37,582 nt of DNA. Source: Gammaproteobacteria bacterium (lineage in GTDB: Bacteria > Pseudomonadota > Gammaproteobacteria > Steroidobacterales > Steroidobacteraceae). Each line of letters begins with the position of its first letter. Position 1 is the first letter of the stretch. Location: positions 1-37,582 of the forward strand of contig VBNH01000077.1 in the NCBI GenBank assembly GCA_005878095.1, read 5' to 3'. This document shows positions 26,648 through 34,475 of this stretch, piece by piece. A model generated the notes under the pieces. The model did no database searches. It was given only the letters and a program-made list of their open reading frames with translations, and was not told the origin of the DNA. Both the position numbers and the translations under genes were made by a program.

Positions 26648-27480
26648 GATGTTTTCGCTACCGGCACCGCGTCGAGTCGCAGATCTCTTCGAATCCCAGC
26701 GTCCACCAGGCCAGCAGGCGCAAATCTTCGTAGCAATCGCAGGCGGCTCGCGAGCCCGCCGGCGGTGTATCGGAGTTTGGGGCGAGCCGCACTGGCAGCT
26801 TTCAGCACGACGTCAGCCACGACGCCCGGCTGTTCCGCAGTTGCCATCACTTCCTTCACCCTCTTGTTCACGGCCGCACGAACCTCGCGATACTCATCGA
26901 GCTTGGCGTCGGGTTCCAGGAAGTTCGCCTCGAACGGCGTGTTCGTGTATGCGGGTTCGATGACCGAGACCCGGATGCCCCTCGTGCGTAGCTCATGGTC
27001 GAGCGACTCGGAATAACCTTCGATCGCGTGCTTGGTCGCGGCATAGAGTGCCCCGTACGGCATGGGCAAGAAACCAAGCACGGAGCCGATGTTGATGATG
27101 CGACCACCCCCCTGCTTTCGCATGTAAGGCACGACCGCGCGCGTCATCCGGACGATCCCGAAGAAGTTCGTCTCGAAGATCGACCGGGCCTGTTCGATCG
27201 AGCTCTCTTCCGCTCCGGCGGGGGCGACACCAAAGCCGGCGTTGTTCACGAGCAGGTCGATTCGACCTTCCAATCGCATTAACTCGTTTACAGCCACCTC
27301 GACTGATTCATCGCTGGTCACGTCGAGGGGCAGCATCCCGAACGATCGCTGGCCCGTTTGCGCTCCGCGTCTGCTGGTGCCGTAGACCGTGTAGCCAGCC
27401 GTCGCGAGGCGCTCGGCCGTCGCTTTGCCGATGCCTGACGAGGCGCCCGTAACGAGCGCGATGGATTTCCTGAGCTTCAT
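26644..27480 (-). CDS. Short-chain dehydrogenase/reductase
   Basis: 278 aa classical SDR: TGASSGIGKATAERL for NAD(P) binding near the N-terminus, VNNAGFGVAPAG, catalytic INIGSVLGFLPMPYGALYAATK (Ser, Tyr and Lys of the triad), and an extended C-terminal substrate region. The ATG at 27480 has AAAGG upstream. A TetR gene lies just upstream on the same strand, with similar dyad sites before both genes, so the SDR is probably derepressed by a small-molecule inducer. The substrate is unknown. Its stop overlaps the start of the deleted MDR gene. Confidence 0.88.
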   Translation of the reverse strand: MKLRKSIALVTGASSGIGKATAERLATAGYTVYGTSRRGAQTGQRSFGMLPLDVTSDESVEVAVNELMRLEGRIDLLVNNAGFGVAPAGAEESSIEQARSIFETNFFGIVRMTRAVVPYMRKQGGGRIINIGSVLGFLPMPYGALYAATKHAIEGYSESLDHELRTRGIRVSVIEPAYTNTPFEANFLEPDAKLDEYREVRAAVNKRVKEVMATAEQPGVVADVVLKAASAARPKLRYTAGGLASRLRLLRRFAPAGLVDAGIRRDLRLDAVPVAKTS

Positions 27481-27576
27481 GGGAATGCCTTTCAGTGTGC
27501 GTCACGAATTCGGTTGCGGCGATGACGGAGCAGGGGCCACGGGATCTGGGTGGTGTCGTCATCGTGCATGATCAGT

Positions 27577-27594
27577 ATATGAGACATATCATAT
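27577..27594. promoter_or_regulatory. Putative TetR operator before the SDR gene
   Basis: ATATGA-gacata-TCATAT, a perfect inverted repeat, 97 nt upstream of the SDR ATG. Read on the minus strand it contains TATGAT (27593-27588), a good -10 hexamer. It shares ATATGAT, GTCT and CATA with the dyad at the tetR start. Confidence 0.5.
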
Positions 27595-27632
27595 TTTCGC
27601 TTGAAGAAGAGCCGGCACGGGTGCAGGTGCAC

Positions 27633-28214
27633 TCAGGTGCCAGCGGGGGCAAAATGCTTCAACACCGCCTTCAGCAGTGCGTCGGAAAGCTTGGGGTCGT
27701 CGACGGCGCGCGCCAGCAGCAATGCGCCGACCATCGTGGCCACGGTAACGAGCGCGTGTTCGTGCGCGCCCGGTTGCCCCCAGTCGGGCGACTGGCGAGC
27801 AACGACATCGATCATCTCCTTGATGCGGCGCGTGGCCGCGCGCCGTACTTCGGAGCCCTGGCGTGGCATCTCCGAACCGAGCGCCGCAACCGGACAGCCC
27901 ATTTCCACGCTTTTTACGTGCTCCTTCGAGAGATAGGCGTGCAGCAGCCGCTGCAACGCCTGCTCCGGCGGAGCGGTGGCCGCGACGCGTGCCGCTGCGG
28001 CGACGGCCTCGGCACCGGCGCGGTCCGCCGCTTCGGCGAGCATCGCCTCGCGCGAAGCGAAGTGGGCGTAGAAGCCGCCGTGCGTGAGGCCAGCCTCCTT
28101 CATGATGTCGGCGACGCTGGTGCCGTCGTAGCCACTGCGCCGGATGGCGCGCGCGGCGGCCTCGACGATACGTTCGTGCGTGACTTCCTTGGCTCTGAGG
28201 GCGGTTCGCTGCAT
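27633..28214 (-). CDS. TetR-family transcriptional regulator
   Basis: 193 aa from the ATG at 28214; an upstream in-frame start at 28268 would span the promoter and operator and is rejected. The N-terminal HTH reads ERIVEAAARAIRRSGYDGTSV, then KEAGLTHGGFYAHFASREAMLAEA, as in the TetR/AcrR subgroup that controls oxidoreductases. The C-terminal ligand domain carries MGCPVAALGSEM, a motif common to this subgroup. It likely represses itself and the downstream SDR-MDR pair through the dyads at 28214-28229 and 27577-27594. The promoter suggests a nearly leaderless message. Confidence 0.9.
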   Translation of the reverse strand: MQRTALRAKEVTHERIVEAAARAIRRSGYDGTSVADIMKEAGLTHGGFYAHFASREAMLAEAADRAGAEAVAAAARVAATAPPEQALQRLLHAYLSKEHVKSVEMGCPVAALGSEMPRQGSEVRRAATRRIKEMIDVVARQSPDWGQPGAHEHALVTVATMVGALLLARAVDDPKLSDALLKAVLKHFAPAGT

Positions 28215-28229
28215 ATGATGTCTATCATA
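28214..28229. promoter_or_regulatory. TetR operator overlapping the tetR -10 hexamer
   Basis: TATGAT-gtct-ATCATA is a perfect dyad touching the ATG. On the minus strand TATGAT (28229-28224) is also the -10, with a weak -35 TTGCAC at 28251-28246 and a 16-nt spacer. Transcription would start only a few nt before the ATG. Confidence 0.6.
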
Positions 28230-28515
28230 CAGAATCCGGTGCAGAGTGCAAGGCGACCTCCCTGCCAATGTAGGGAACTCTCGAACGCCGCTCGGGCGGT
28301 ACTTTTGTAGGGAATGCCAACGTCCGCTGCTGTTGGCCGAAAGCGCTTAGCTCGATATGGCCGGGTGACAGCGCGGGAGTGACGCGCGACGCGCGCTTGT
28401 ACCGATGCGACCTCCATCACGTTCAGTCCCTTCTCGAAATCGGCTCGTGGCCTCGTGCCGCAGGTACGAGTTGCAGCTGTAAGGCTATAAAAACAAGAAC
28501 ATGCGGCAACGTGAC
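28230..28515. other. Intergenic stretch without a recognised gene
   Basis: About 290 nt between the divergent tetR and vapB promoters. Short frames exist but carry no motif or start signal. The only signal seen is the -35 of the tetR promoter near its left edge. Confidence 0.5.
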
Positions 28516-28518
28516 TCC

Positions 28519-28582
28519 TTGACTGACAGGCGACCGCAGGGGAGAATTCGCTATGCAGGAAAGCATATAGGCATATTTATGC
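28519..28582 (+). promoter_or_regulatory. vapBC promoter and operator half-sites
   Basis: A -35 TTGACT (28519-28524) and a -10 GAGAAT (28542-28547) are spaced by 17 nt. Downstream are three half-sites: TATGC at 28552-28556, GCATA at 28563-28567 and TATGC at 28578-28582, the last overlapping the vapB ATG. This is a likely autoregulatory target of VapB or VapBC. Confidence 0.45.
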
Positions 28583-28848
28583 GTACGACGTTCGATCTTC
28601 CTGATGAGCTTGTGAAGCGCGCCAAGATCACGGCCGTAAAACGCGGCTCCACGCTGCGTGATCTGGTCGCCGAGGCGTTGCGCCGGCTTTTGGCGGACCA
28701 GGCTGCGCCGCAGCGCAAGAGGATGACTGAGGCACCCGTGAAACTGCCGCCCGGGCACACGATTCCGCTCCTGTCCAACACCGAAATCGCGCGGATGTTC
28801 GCGCAGGAAGACATCACGCATCTCAATGACGTGTATCGCGGACGCTAA
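28579..28848 (+). CDS. vapB: VapB-like antitoxin
   Basis: 89 aa. The ATG at 28579 starts MRTTFDLPDELVKRAKITAV, the ribbon-helix-helix pattern of the VapB family; the frame upstream to 28501 is not homologous. The C-terminal part (HTIPLLSNTEIARMFAQED) would wrap around the toxin. The toxin gene overlaps its end by 23 nt, so the two are co-translated. The antitoxin binds DNA and neutralises the PIN ribonuclease. The Shine-Dalgarno is weak (AGG only). Confidence 0.83.
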   Translation: MRTTFDLPDELVKRAKITAVKRGSTLRDLVAEALRRLLADQAAPQRKRMTEAPVKLPPGHTIPLLSNTEIARMFAQEDITHLNDVYRGR

Positions 28849-29266
28849 CGTCCTCTTTTCGCTGCTGGTTGAGGGTCACGTCGCGCATGAAGTGGCTCGA
28901 GGTTGGTGGGATGAGCAGCCGGACGGAGCTGTAGGCACGTGCCTGCTGACGCGCCTCGCGGTCCTGCGTTTGTTGACCAACCGAGTCGCCATGAATGGCA
29001 CCCCGGTCACGCCGACTGAAGCCCTCGGGGCTTGGGGCCGGCTTGGGAACGATCCGCGCTCGGTTCACGTTGAAGCCGAGCCGGCCATACACGAGAGCCG
29101 CTTTATCTCGCTCGTATCCGGCCGGGAGTCCACGCCGAATCTCTGGACCGACGCATGGCTCGCCGCGTTGGCAATGTCGCTCGACTACGAGATCACCACG
29201 TTCGATCGAGGGTTCAAGTCCTTTCGGGGGCTGCGGCTGCGGTTGCTTAGCATGGCGGATAAGTAA
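28826..29266 (+). CDS. vapC: VapC-like PIN-domain ribonuclease toxin
   Basis: 146 aa. PIN-domain acids: Asp6 in IADANVLFSL, Asp109 in WTDAWLAALA and Asp127 in TTFDRGF. The glutamate usually near residue 43 in relatives reads Arg in LTRLAVLRLLTN, so one metal-binding acid may be missing or supplied from elsewhere. Family members cleave tRNA or rRNA in a Mg-dependent way when VapB is degraded. The start at 28826 overlaps the vapB stop by 23 nt. No other toxin-related gene adjoins it. Confidence 0.83.
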   Translation: MTCIADANVLFSLLVEGHVAHEVARGWWDEQPDGAVGTCLLTRLAVLRLLTNRVAMNGTPVTPTEALGAWGRLGNDPRSVHVEAEPAIHESRFISLVSGRESTPNLWTDAWLAALAMSLDYEITTFDRGFKSFRGLRLRLLSMADK

Positions 29267-29442
29267 CCGACTTGAAATGGTGGCTCGGGATGGATTGGCC
29301 TTGGCCACCACGCTGCGGCACACGATCCGATGCAATGGGTCATGCCCTTCGGAAAATTTGATCGGGAGCGCTGGAGATCTTCATGGCAAGCGCTGCCATT
29401 CCATTGGAAGCGACGCGCTCCCAGCCGCGCGTGGACCACGGT

Positions 29443-30594
29443 TCAAACAGGGCGCGATCTGACGTGGGCAAACTTCTCTTTCGTTCGCAAGAAAGGCGCC
29501 TCAAGGAGATGATATGACAGAATGGCGACCGCGATCGTAGAGAGCAACGCCGCTGCGGTGCGGGTCAAGCGGGCGATCGGACTGTGCGCCAACGGCACAG
29601 CGAAGGTTTCGATGAAAAGCAAGTGATAAACGTATAGACCGTAGCTGATACGGCCCAAATATGCGAGCGCCCGAACGAGCCCACGCCGGCGAGTTGAGAG
29701 CTGAAAACCCAGCGTACCTAGGATCAAGGCGATACAACCGATCGTGACAGCAGGGTACGTGAGCAGAGCTATTTTCCCAACGACGTCGCCATATCGTCCA
29801 GCGGCAGTGAGTACAGCAAACCCGAAGAGCAGAAGGGCGACGCGCAGACTTCGGGAAGGGGCCAGTCCAACCCGCTCAGTGCGCAAAGCAAGGAGCGCGC
29901 CGCAGGCAATTGGGTCAAGGCGCGCCAACGTGTTGCACCAAATCTGCGGGTGTATCGCGCCATGAAGCACCAACAATAGCCTGGTGAGGAACGACACCGC
30001 CAGCAGCGCAAACGCGACGATCGCCAGATGATGCGCCCAACGTCGCATGAGGAGTGGCCAGCTCAGGTAGAATTGCTCCTCAATCGAGACTGACCATAGG
30101 GGCGTGCTAACGCTGTGCGGATAGCCCCAGACTACGAAGGCCCAATTGCCTGACAGGAGCACAAAGGACACGAGGTATTTCAGGGGAAAGCTTTCATCGG
30201 CAACTACGTACTTTGCAAGGACCGAGGCGCTGACAAGGAATGCGAAATACAAGGGCCAGATGCGCAGTATCCGGCGAACATAGAACCTCGGTACATCAAT
30301 GTTGCCGCAGAGTTGCCGTTCGCGAAGCAGCAGACTTGTAATCAAGAACGAGCTCAACGCGAAGAACAGATCCACACCGAATGCACCTCCCGCGGAGGCG
30401 GCGATGATCACATCGGCGACTTCTGGCGCGATGTGGGCTCGCGCGAAGAACGTCTCGTCTCCTGGAACAACGTGACTGAGGAACACCATGAAGAAAGCGA
30501 AGAGCCGTAATACGTCGAGCTCGGGACGGTAGTAGCGCGGCGCATCTTCGGCACGGATCGCGCTAGCAGTGCTGGTGACCTCCGGCGCGCCCAT
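29443..30594 (-). CDS. Acyltransferase-3 (OafA/YrhL-type) integral membrane protein
   Basis: 383 aa from the ATG at 30594; a GTG at 30633 would add 13 residues and neither has a strong Shine-Dalgarno. About ten membrane helices. Family marks: YYRPELDVLRLFAFFMVFLS with the histidine in LSHVV, the FGVDLFFALSSFL loop, RRILRIWPLYF, and WSVSIEEQFYL. It transfers acyl groups (often acetyl) from the cytoplasm to periplasmic sugars, lipids or antibiotics. There are no polysaccharide genes in the neighbourhood, so the acceptor is unknown. It is on the same strand as the cobalamin operon, 163 nt beyond its end, and might be read through from it. Confidence 0.88.
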   Translation of the reverse strand: MGAPEVTSTASAIRAEDAPRYYRPELDVLRLFAFFMVFLSHVVPGDETFFARAHIAPEVADVIIAASAGGAFGVDLFFALSSFLITSLLLRERQLCGNIDVPRFYVRRILRIWPLYFAFLVSASVLAKYVVADESFPLKYLVSFVLLSGNWAFVVWGYPHSVSTPLWSVSIEEQFYLSWPLLMRRWAHHLAIVAFALLAVSFLTRLLLVLHGAIHPQIWCNTLARLDPIACGALLALRTERVGLAPSRSLRVALLLFGFAVLTAAGRYGDVVGKIALLTYPAVTIGCIALILGTLGFQLSTRRRGLVRALAYLGRISYGLYVYHLLFIETFAVPLAHSPIARLTRTAAALLSTIAVAILSYHLLEAPFLRTKEKFAHVRSRPV

Positions 30595-30756
30595 GGCGAT
30601 CTGTTCTTGCACGGACTGTGGTCGGACCGGCACTCTGTCCGTAAACGACGCAATTCGTCAATCGTCAGCGTTCTTAAGCGCTGGTGTCGGCCGGACTGCC
30701 AAAGGACGGGAGTTTCACTGCGACCCGTACCCCTTTCACGCCGCGAGCCTGATTTA

Positions 30757-31538
30757 TCAGCTGGGCCACGGGAGTCGCGTGATTGCGCCGAGATAGAAGC
30801 CAAGCTCCATCAGCTGCTGACCGGCGCCCATGCTGTCGCCGGTATAGCCGCCGAGGCGTCGCCGCAGGTACAGTCCCCAGATGCCGCCTAGCATTGCAGC
30901 GGCGGCGGCGCCTCCGAGGGTCGGCGCGCCCAGTAGAGCGAGCGGGGCGATGCAGGTGAGGCCTGCGACTGCAATCGACACGCTGGAGACATCCTGCGCG
31001 AACGGACGTGCACGCGAAGGGCCGGTTTCGCGGGCGTACGGGAGGCAGGCCATCAATACAACGACGCGAAGCGGCTCAACGCGTGGCCGGACACCAGGAG
31101 CAGTGCCGCACGGGCGGGCACCACGGCTTGCAAGCACGTCATCTTGAGGAGGAGGGCGAGCACCAGGGCCGATGCACCAAAGACTCCAATGCGCGGATCC
31201 TTCATGATCGCGAGTACCTGATCGCGGGTCCGCCCGCCGCCGAATCCATCCATGGCATCGGCCAACCCATCCTCGTGCAGCGCACCGGTCAAGAGGATCG
31301 TGGCAACGCTGCTCGCAACCACTGCGACGAGAGGTGGCCACAGGAGTGACCCCAGCAGCAGCGCCGCAGCGCCGGTACAACCGACCAGGAGCCCGATCAC
31401 GGGAAGGTAATGGATCGCGCCGCGCAGGTGTTCCTGGGAGTGGCCAACCCACGCCGGCGCGGGTAGGCAGGTAAAGAACTGGATCGCCGCGAAGAGCCGG
31501 ATCAGCTCGCGTTTGGCGGCGGGCATTCCTTCAGCCAC
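30757..31538 (-). pseudogene. cobS: cobS, adenosylcobinamide-GDP ribazoletransferase, interrupted by a frameshift
   Basis: The frame from the GTG at 31538 (an ATG at 31526 is also possible) carries the CobS N-terminus: LIRLFAAIQFFTCLPAP, GALHEDGLADAMDGFGGG and IMKDPRIGVFGASALVLAL. It stops at 31053 just after SGHALSRFAS. The protein continues in the next frame, VVLMACLPYARETGPSRARPF, through LGGYTGDSMGAGQQL to TGA at 30759-30757. Inserting one base near 31063-31066 restores a continuous protein of about 260 residues, normal for CobS. The enzyme joins AdoCbi-GDP and alpha-ribazole in the last step of the B12 lower-ligand pathway. Either the gene is broken or the consensus has a one-base error. 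Its start overlaps the DUF71 gene's stop by 8 nt. Confidence 0.8.
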
Positions 31539-32211
31539 TGGCGAGGTCCGCGAACCAGAACTGCTCGCCGCCGTACTCTGGCGGACTGGTATAGCTGCGC
31601 ACTCCGCTGACGAATGTACGAATGGGCCACCGAAACCGGGGTGCGTGCGTCACGAACGTATGGAACTCGCCGTTCTCACCGCAGGCATCGACGCCGTCCG
31701 GAAGATCGGCGATGAACTGCCGGTCATATGGTCTGCCGCAGAATGACTGCGGGAGCCAGCGCGCGTTGACGCACACACAGAGGGCCTTGATGTCCCTGCG
31801 CAGCACATCATCCACTACGAGCGGTCTTGGCCGTCCCCACAACGGCAAGTGTGCGGTCATGTCCGCGCGGGCACAGACCTTCTCTTCCCACTCCCGGTGG
31901 GGGATGAGGTCAATGTCGCCAAATATGGCGTGCTCGATCCCCCGACCATGGGCCTGAACCAGCGTCTCGACGAACACCGCCTCGTACCGAGGCCAATCGG
32001 CTCGAGGCGTCAGGAGTTCCACCCCAAGCGATTCCGCCTGGGCGCGGACCAGGGACTCGGGAAGGGCATGGGATCGACTGCGGTCGGCCGCCTCCTCGAA
32101 CATGGCGATGAGCGTGGTCACGGTGAACCCTTGCTCTACCGCCAGGTGCAATGCGAGGCACGAGTCCTTCCCGCCGCTCCAGGAACAGAGCGCCTGGCGA
32201 ATGGCGCTCAC
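31531..32211 (-). CDS. DUF71/Dph6-like PP-loop ATPase of the B12-associated subgroup
   Basis: 226 aa from a GTG at 32211 that overlaps the cobT stop (GTGA). The PP-loop is CSWSGGKDSCLALHLA near residues 9-24. GIEHAIFGDIDLIPHREWEEKVC and DACGENGEFHTFV are diagnostic of the COG2102 family. Eukaryotic members make diphthamide, which bacteria lack. Comparative genomics (the DUF71 study I recall from 2012) predicted a bacterial subgroup in cobalamin salvage because it sits with cob genes. Its place between cobT and cobS under a B12 riboswitch fits that prediction. The reaction is not established; an ATP-dependent amide-forming or amide-breaking step on a corrinoid intermediate is the usual guess. 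Confidence 0.82.
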   Translation of the reverse strand: MSAIRQALCSWSGGKDSCLALHLAVEQGFTVTTLIAMFEEAADRSRSHALPESLVRAQAESLGVELLTPRADWPRYEAVFVETLVQAHGRGIEHAIFGDIDLIPHREWEEKVCARADMTAHLPLWGRPRPLVVDDVLRRDIKALCVCVNARWLPQSFCGRPYDRQFIADLPDGVDACGENGEFHTFVTHAPRFRWPIRTFVSGVRSYTSPPEYGGEQFWFADLASG

Positions 32212-33311
32212 GCCGCTCTGCCGCTTACGCCCGCGCCTTCAAAGGTCGCCATATCCGTCAACAGGGCGAGCGCCGCGCGCACGAGAGGCAGCGCCATCGC
32301 GGCTCCGGTCCCTTCTCCCAGGCGCATATCCAGATTCAGCAGCGCCTCTACGCCCAGATGCGCAAGCAGCGCGCGGTGGGCGTGCTCGGCGGAGCAGTGG
32401 GCGAACACGCAGTAATCCAGCACATGTTGGTCAAGTTGCGCGGCCAACGCGACCGCGACCGTCACCGTGAAGCCATCGACCAGCAGCAGCAGGCCGCGTG
32501 ACGCAGCCGCCAGCGCCGCGCCGGTCAGCATCGCGATCTCGCAGCCACCGAACTCGCTCAGCAACTCCGACGGAGTCTGGGGCGGTGCGCGCCGTGCCCA
32601 CGCGGAGGCGAGCACGGCTTTCTTACGCGCGAGGCCCAGATCGTTCAGACCTGTCCCTCGGCCTACGCAATCGTCAAGGGGAATGCCGGTGAGCCCGTGC
32701 ATGAGGAGTGCGGCGGAGGCGGTATTGCCGATGCCCATCTCGCCCAGCAGGACCGTGTTCGATGCTGCAGAGATGACTGCGGCAACCACCTTGGCGCCAA
32801 GTTGCAAGGCGCGCTCGCATTCCTCAGTCGTCATGGCCGGCTCGACGACCAGATCTCGCGTGCCACGCCGCACCTTTGCGTCGATGAGTCGCGGATGGGA
32901 AGGGAGATTGCCGTCGATTCCGGCGTCGACGATCCATAGGTCGATGCCCTGCGCCTTCGCGAGCACGCTGATCGCCGCGCCGCCGGACAGAAAGTTCATC
33001 ACCATCTGCCTGGTAACCACACGCGGGTAGGCGCTGACGCCACGGTCGGCGACTCCGTGGTCGCCGGCGAATACCAGAGCTACAGGCTGCTCGATAGTGG
33101 GCTGCAGCGTGTGGAATACGGCGCAGACCTGAGCGGCCAGCGGCTCGAGTCGCCCCAGAGCGCCCTGCGGCTTGGTGAGGATGTCCAGGCGATGGTTGGC
33201 GGCGGCCCTGCTTGACTCATCAATTGCAGCAACAGGCCTGCGGCCTGAATTGGCGCTGGCGGCACCCGCGCGGCGTTGTTGAACGGACGTTGACAAGGGC
33301 TTTGAGCTCAT
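32208..33311 (-). CDS. cobT: Nicotinate-nucleotide:dimethylbenzimidazole phosphoribosyltransferase
   Basis: 367 aa. The ATG at 33311 has AAGGA upstream and overlaps the cobU stop (ATGA). Family features: LTKPQGALGRLEPLAAQ, VFAGDHGVADRGVSAYP, GEMGIGNTASAALL, GRGTGLNDLGLARK, and the C-terminal RLGEGTGAAMALP bearing the catalytic glutamate. It transfers phosphoribose from nicotinate mononucleotide to the lower-ligand base, making alpha-ribazole phosphate, which CobS then joins to AdoCbi-GDP. Cytoplasmic. The final glutamate and glycine-rich loops are intact, so it should be active. Confidence 0.95.
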   Translation of the reverse strand: MSSKPLSTSVQQRRAGAASANSGRRPVAAIDESSRAAANHRLDILTKPQGALGRLEPLAAQVCAVFHTLQPTIEQPVALVFAGDHGVADRGVSAYPRVVTRQMVMNFLSGGAAISVLAKAQGIDLWIVDAGIDGNLPSHPRLIDAKVRRGTRDLVVEPAMTTEECERALQLGAKVVAAVISAASNTVLLGEMGIGNTASAALLMHGLTGIPLDDCVGRGTGLNDLGLARKKAVLASAWARRAPPQTPSELLSEFGGCEIAMLTGAALAAASRGLLLLVDGFTVTVAVALAAQLDQHVLDYCVFAHCSAEHAHRALLAHLGVEALLNLDMRLGEGTGAAMALPLVRAALALLTDMATFEGAGVSGRAA

Positions 33312-33826
33312 GGGAATTCCTTGAGGATAAGCGGCAGTCCTGCCGCCAGTAGTACGACACGCTCGCAACGCGCCGCCAGGTCCTGGTGCAGCCGACCAGC
33401 TGCATCTGCGAACGCGCGTGCGAGAGCGTTCGCAGGGATGACGCCCTGGCCGACCTCGTTACTGACGAAGACTTGATCTCCTGCGAGGCGTGGCAGGCTG
33501 TCGAGGAGCGCGTCCCGCTGCGGTTCGAGGCCGGCGCTGCGTGGGGACAACAGGAGGTTCGTGAGCCACAGCGTCAGGCATTCGATGACCACGATGCCGC
33601 CCGCGCTCGCCGCTGCGCCAAGCGCATCGGCGAGGCAAATGGGTTCCTCGACGACGGTCCAGTTGGCGGGGCGTCGCGCCCGGTGTGCTGCAATCCGCGC
33701 GCGCATCTCCTCGTCATTGGCGGTGGCGGTAGCGATGACGGTGACCGGACCACCATGGGCGCGTGCGAGCGTTTCGGCATACCGGCTCTTGCCTGATCGC
33801 ACGCCACCCAGCACGAGCGTTTTCAT
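33308..33826 (-). CDS. cobU: Adenosylcobinamide kinase/guanylyltransferase
   Basis: 172 aa. The ATG at 33826 begins MKTLVLGGVRSGKS, with the P-loop at residues 7-14; a GAGGAA lies upstream. ANDEEMRARIAAHRARRPANW holds the histidine of the guanylylated intermediate region, and VFVSNEVGQGVIP is a family hallmark. It phosphorylates adenosylcobinamide and adds GMP to give AdoCbi-GDP, the CobS substrate. Its stop overlaps the cobT start by ATGA, so the two are coupled. It is also known as cobP in aerobic-pathway organisms. No corrin-ring synthesis genes are seen here, which suggests salvage of imported corrinoids at this locus. Confidence 0.94.
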   Translation of the reverse strand: MKTLVLGGVRSGKSRYAETLARAHGGPVTVIATATANDEEMRARIAAHRARRPANWTVVEEPICLADALGAAASAGGIVVIECLTLWLTNLLLSPRSAGLEPQRDALLDSLPRLAGDQVFVSNEVGQGVIPANALARAFADAAGRLHQDLAARCERVVLLAAGLPLILKEFP

Positions 33827-33871
33827 GGTCCACGTTTCCTCATAAGCCAACTGCGCTCCTGGACAGGTCCT

Positions 33872-34456
33872 TCATGGCTTCGCCGGGACCGGGCCGGCTG
33901 ACTCTCGTTCGGGTCCGAGCAGAAGTCGCCGGCAGAGGATCGCGAGTGCGATGTAGGCCGCGGCTCCCGTTAGGTACGGTCGGTAGTACGGGCTCACGCC
34001 TCGAACGAAGTCTCCGACCGGCATCGCTTCGAAGTAGCCCGATAACGCATAAAAGCTTGCATTCGAGAGCACAAAGGCGATGGTGGTACTCGCGAGGAGC
34101 GCAACTGCGAGCGCGAGTCCGCGCAGCCATCCGTGCCATCGAGCGGCGTAGACGCAGGTCGCTCGGCCCGCCCCCCAGAGGACTCCGTAGGTCGGAATCA
34201 GGAATGGGTAGGCCGGCGTGATGCAGTAACTGCTGGCGCCTTGCGCGACCGCGAGTGCATCGACAACGGCGGCGGCAAGCAGGCCGACCACGAGCCATCG
34301 TGCGGAGGCGACCCACAGGCCGAGCAAGAAGAATACGGCGAGCGAGGCGTCCGGTGGTGTGGCGATGCCGCCGAAGTGGCCGATACGGGTCACTGCGAGC
34401 AACGCGACCAAGGCGATGCCCGTGATGAGGTCGCGCGATAGTTTAGGAAGGTTCAT
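33872..34456 (-). CDS. btuM: BtuM-type cobalamin membrane transporter
   Basis: 194 aa, about six membrane helices. The ATG at 34456 has AGAGGA upstream; the longer frame to 34567 enters btuB. It lacks signal-peptide or ATPase features and looks like an ECF S-component. AVAQGASSYCITPAYPFLIP places Cys78 where Thiobacillus denitrificans BtuM has its cobalt-coordinating cysteine (Cys80). The upstream RIGHFGG and AVVDALAV carry the His and Asp conserved in that group. BtuM binds cobalamin and can remove its cyanide ligand. How it is energised is debated, and no ECF ATPases are in this window. The position 19 nt after btuB in a riboswitch operon supports the call strongly. Confidence 0.82.
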   Translation of the reverse strand: MNLPKLSRDLITGIALVALLAVTRIGHFGGIATPPDASLAVFFLLGLWVASARWLVVGLLAAAVVDALAVAQGASSYCITPAYPFLIPTYGVLWGAGRATCVYAARWHGWLRGLALAVALLASTTIAFVLSNASFYALSGYFEAMPVGDFVRGVSPYYRPYLTGAAAYIALAILCRRLLLGPERESAGPVPAKP

Positions 34457-34475
34457 CGAGGATTCCTCTCGTGAG

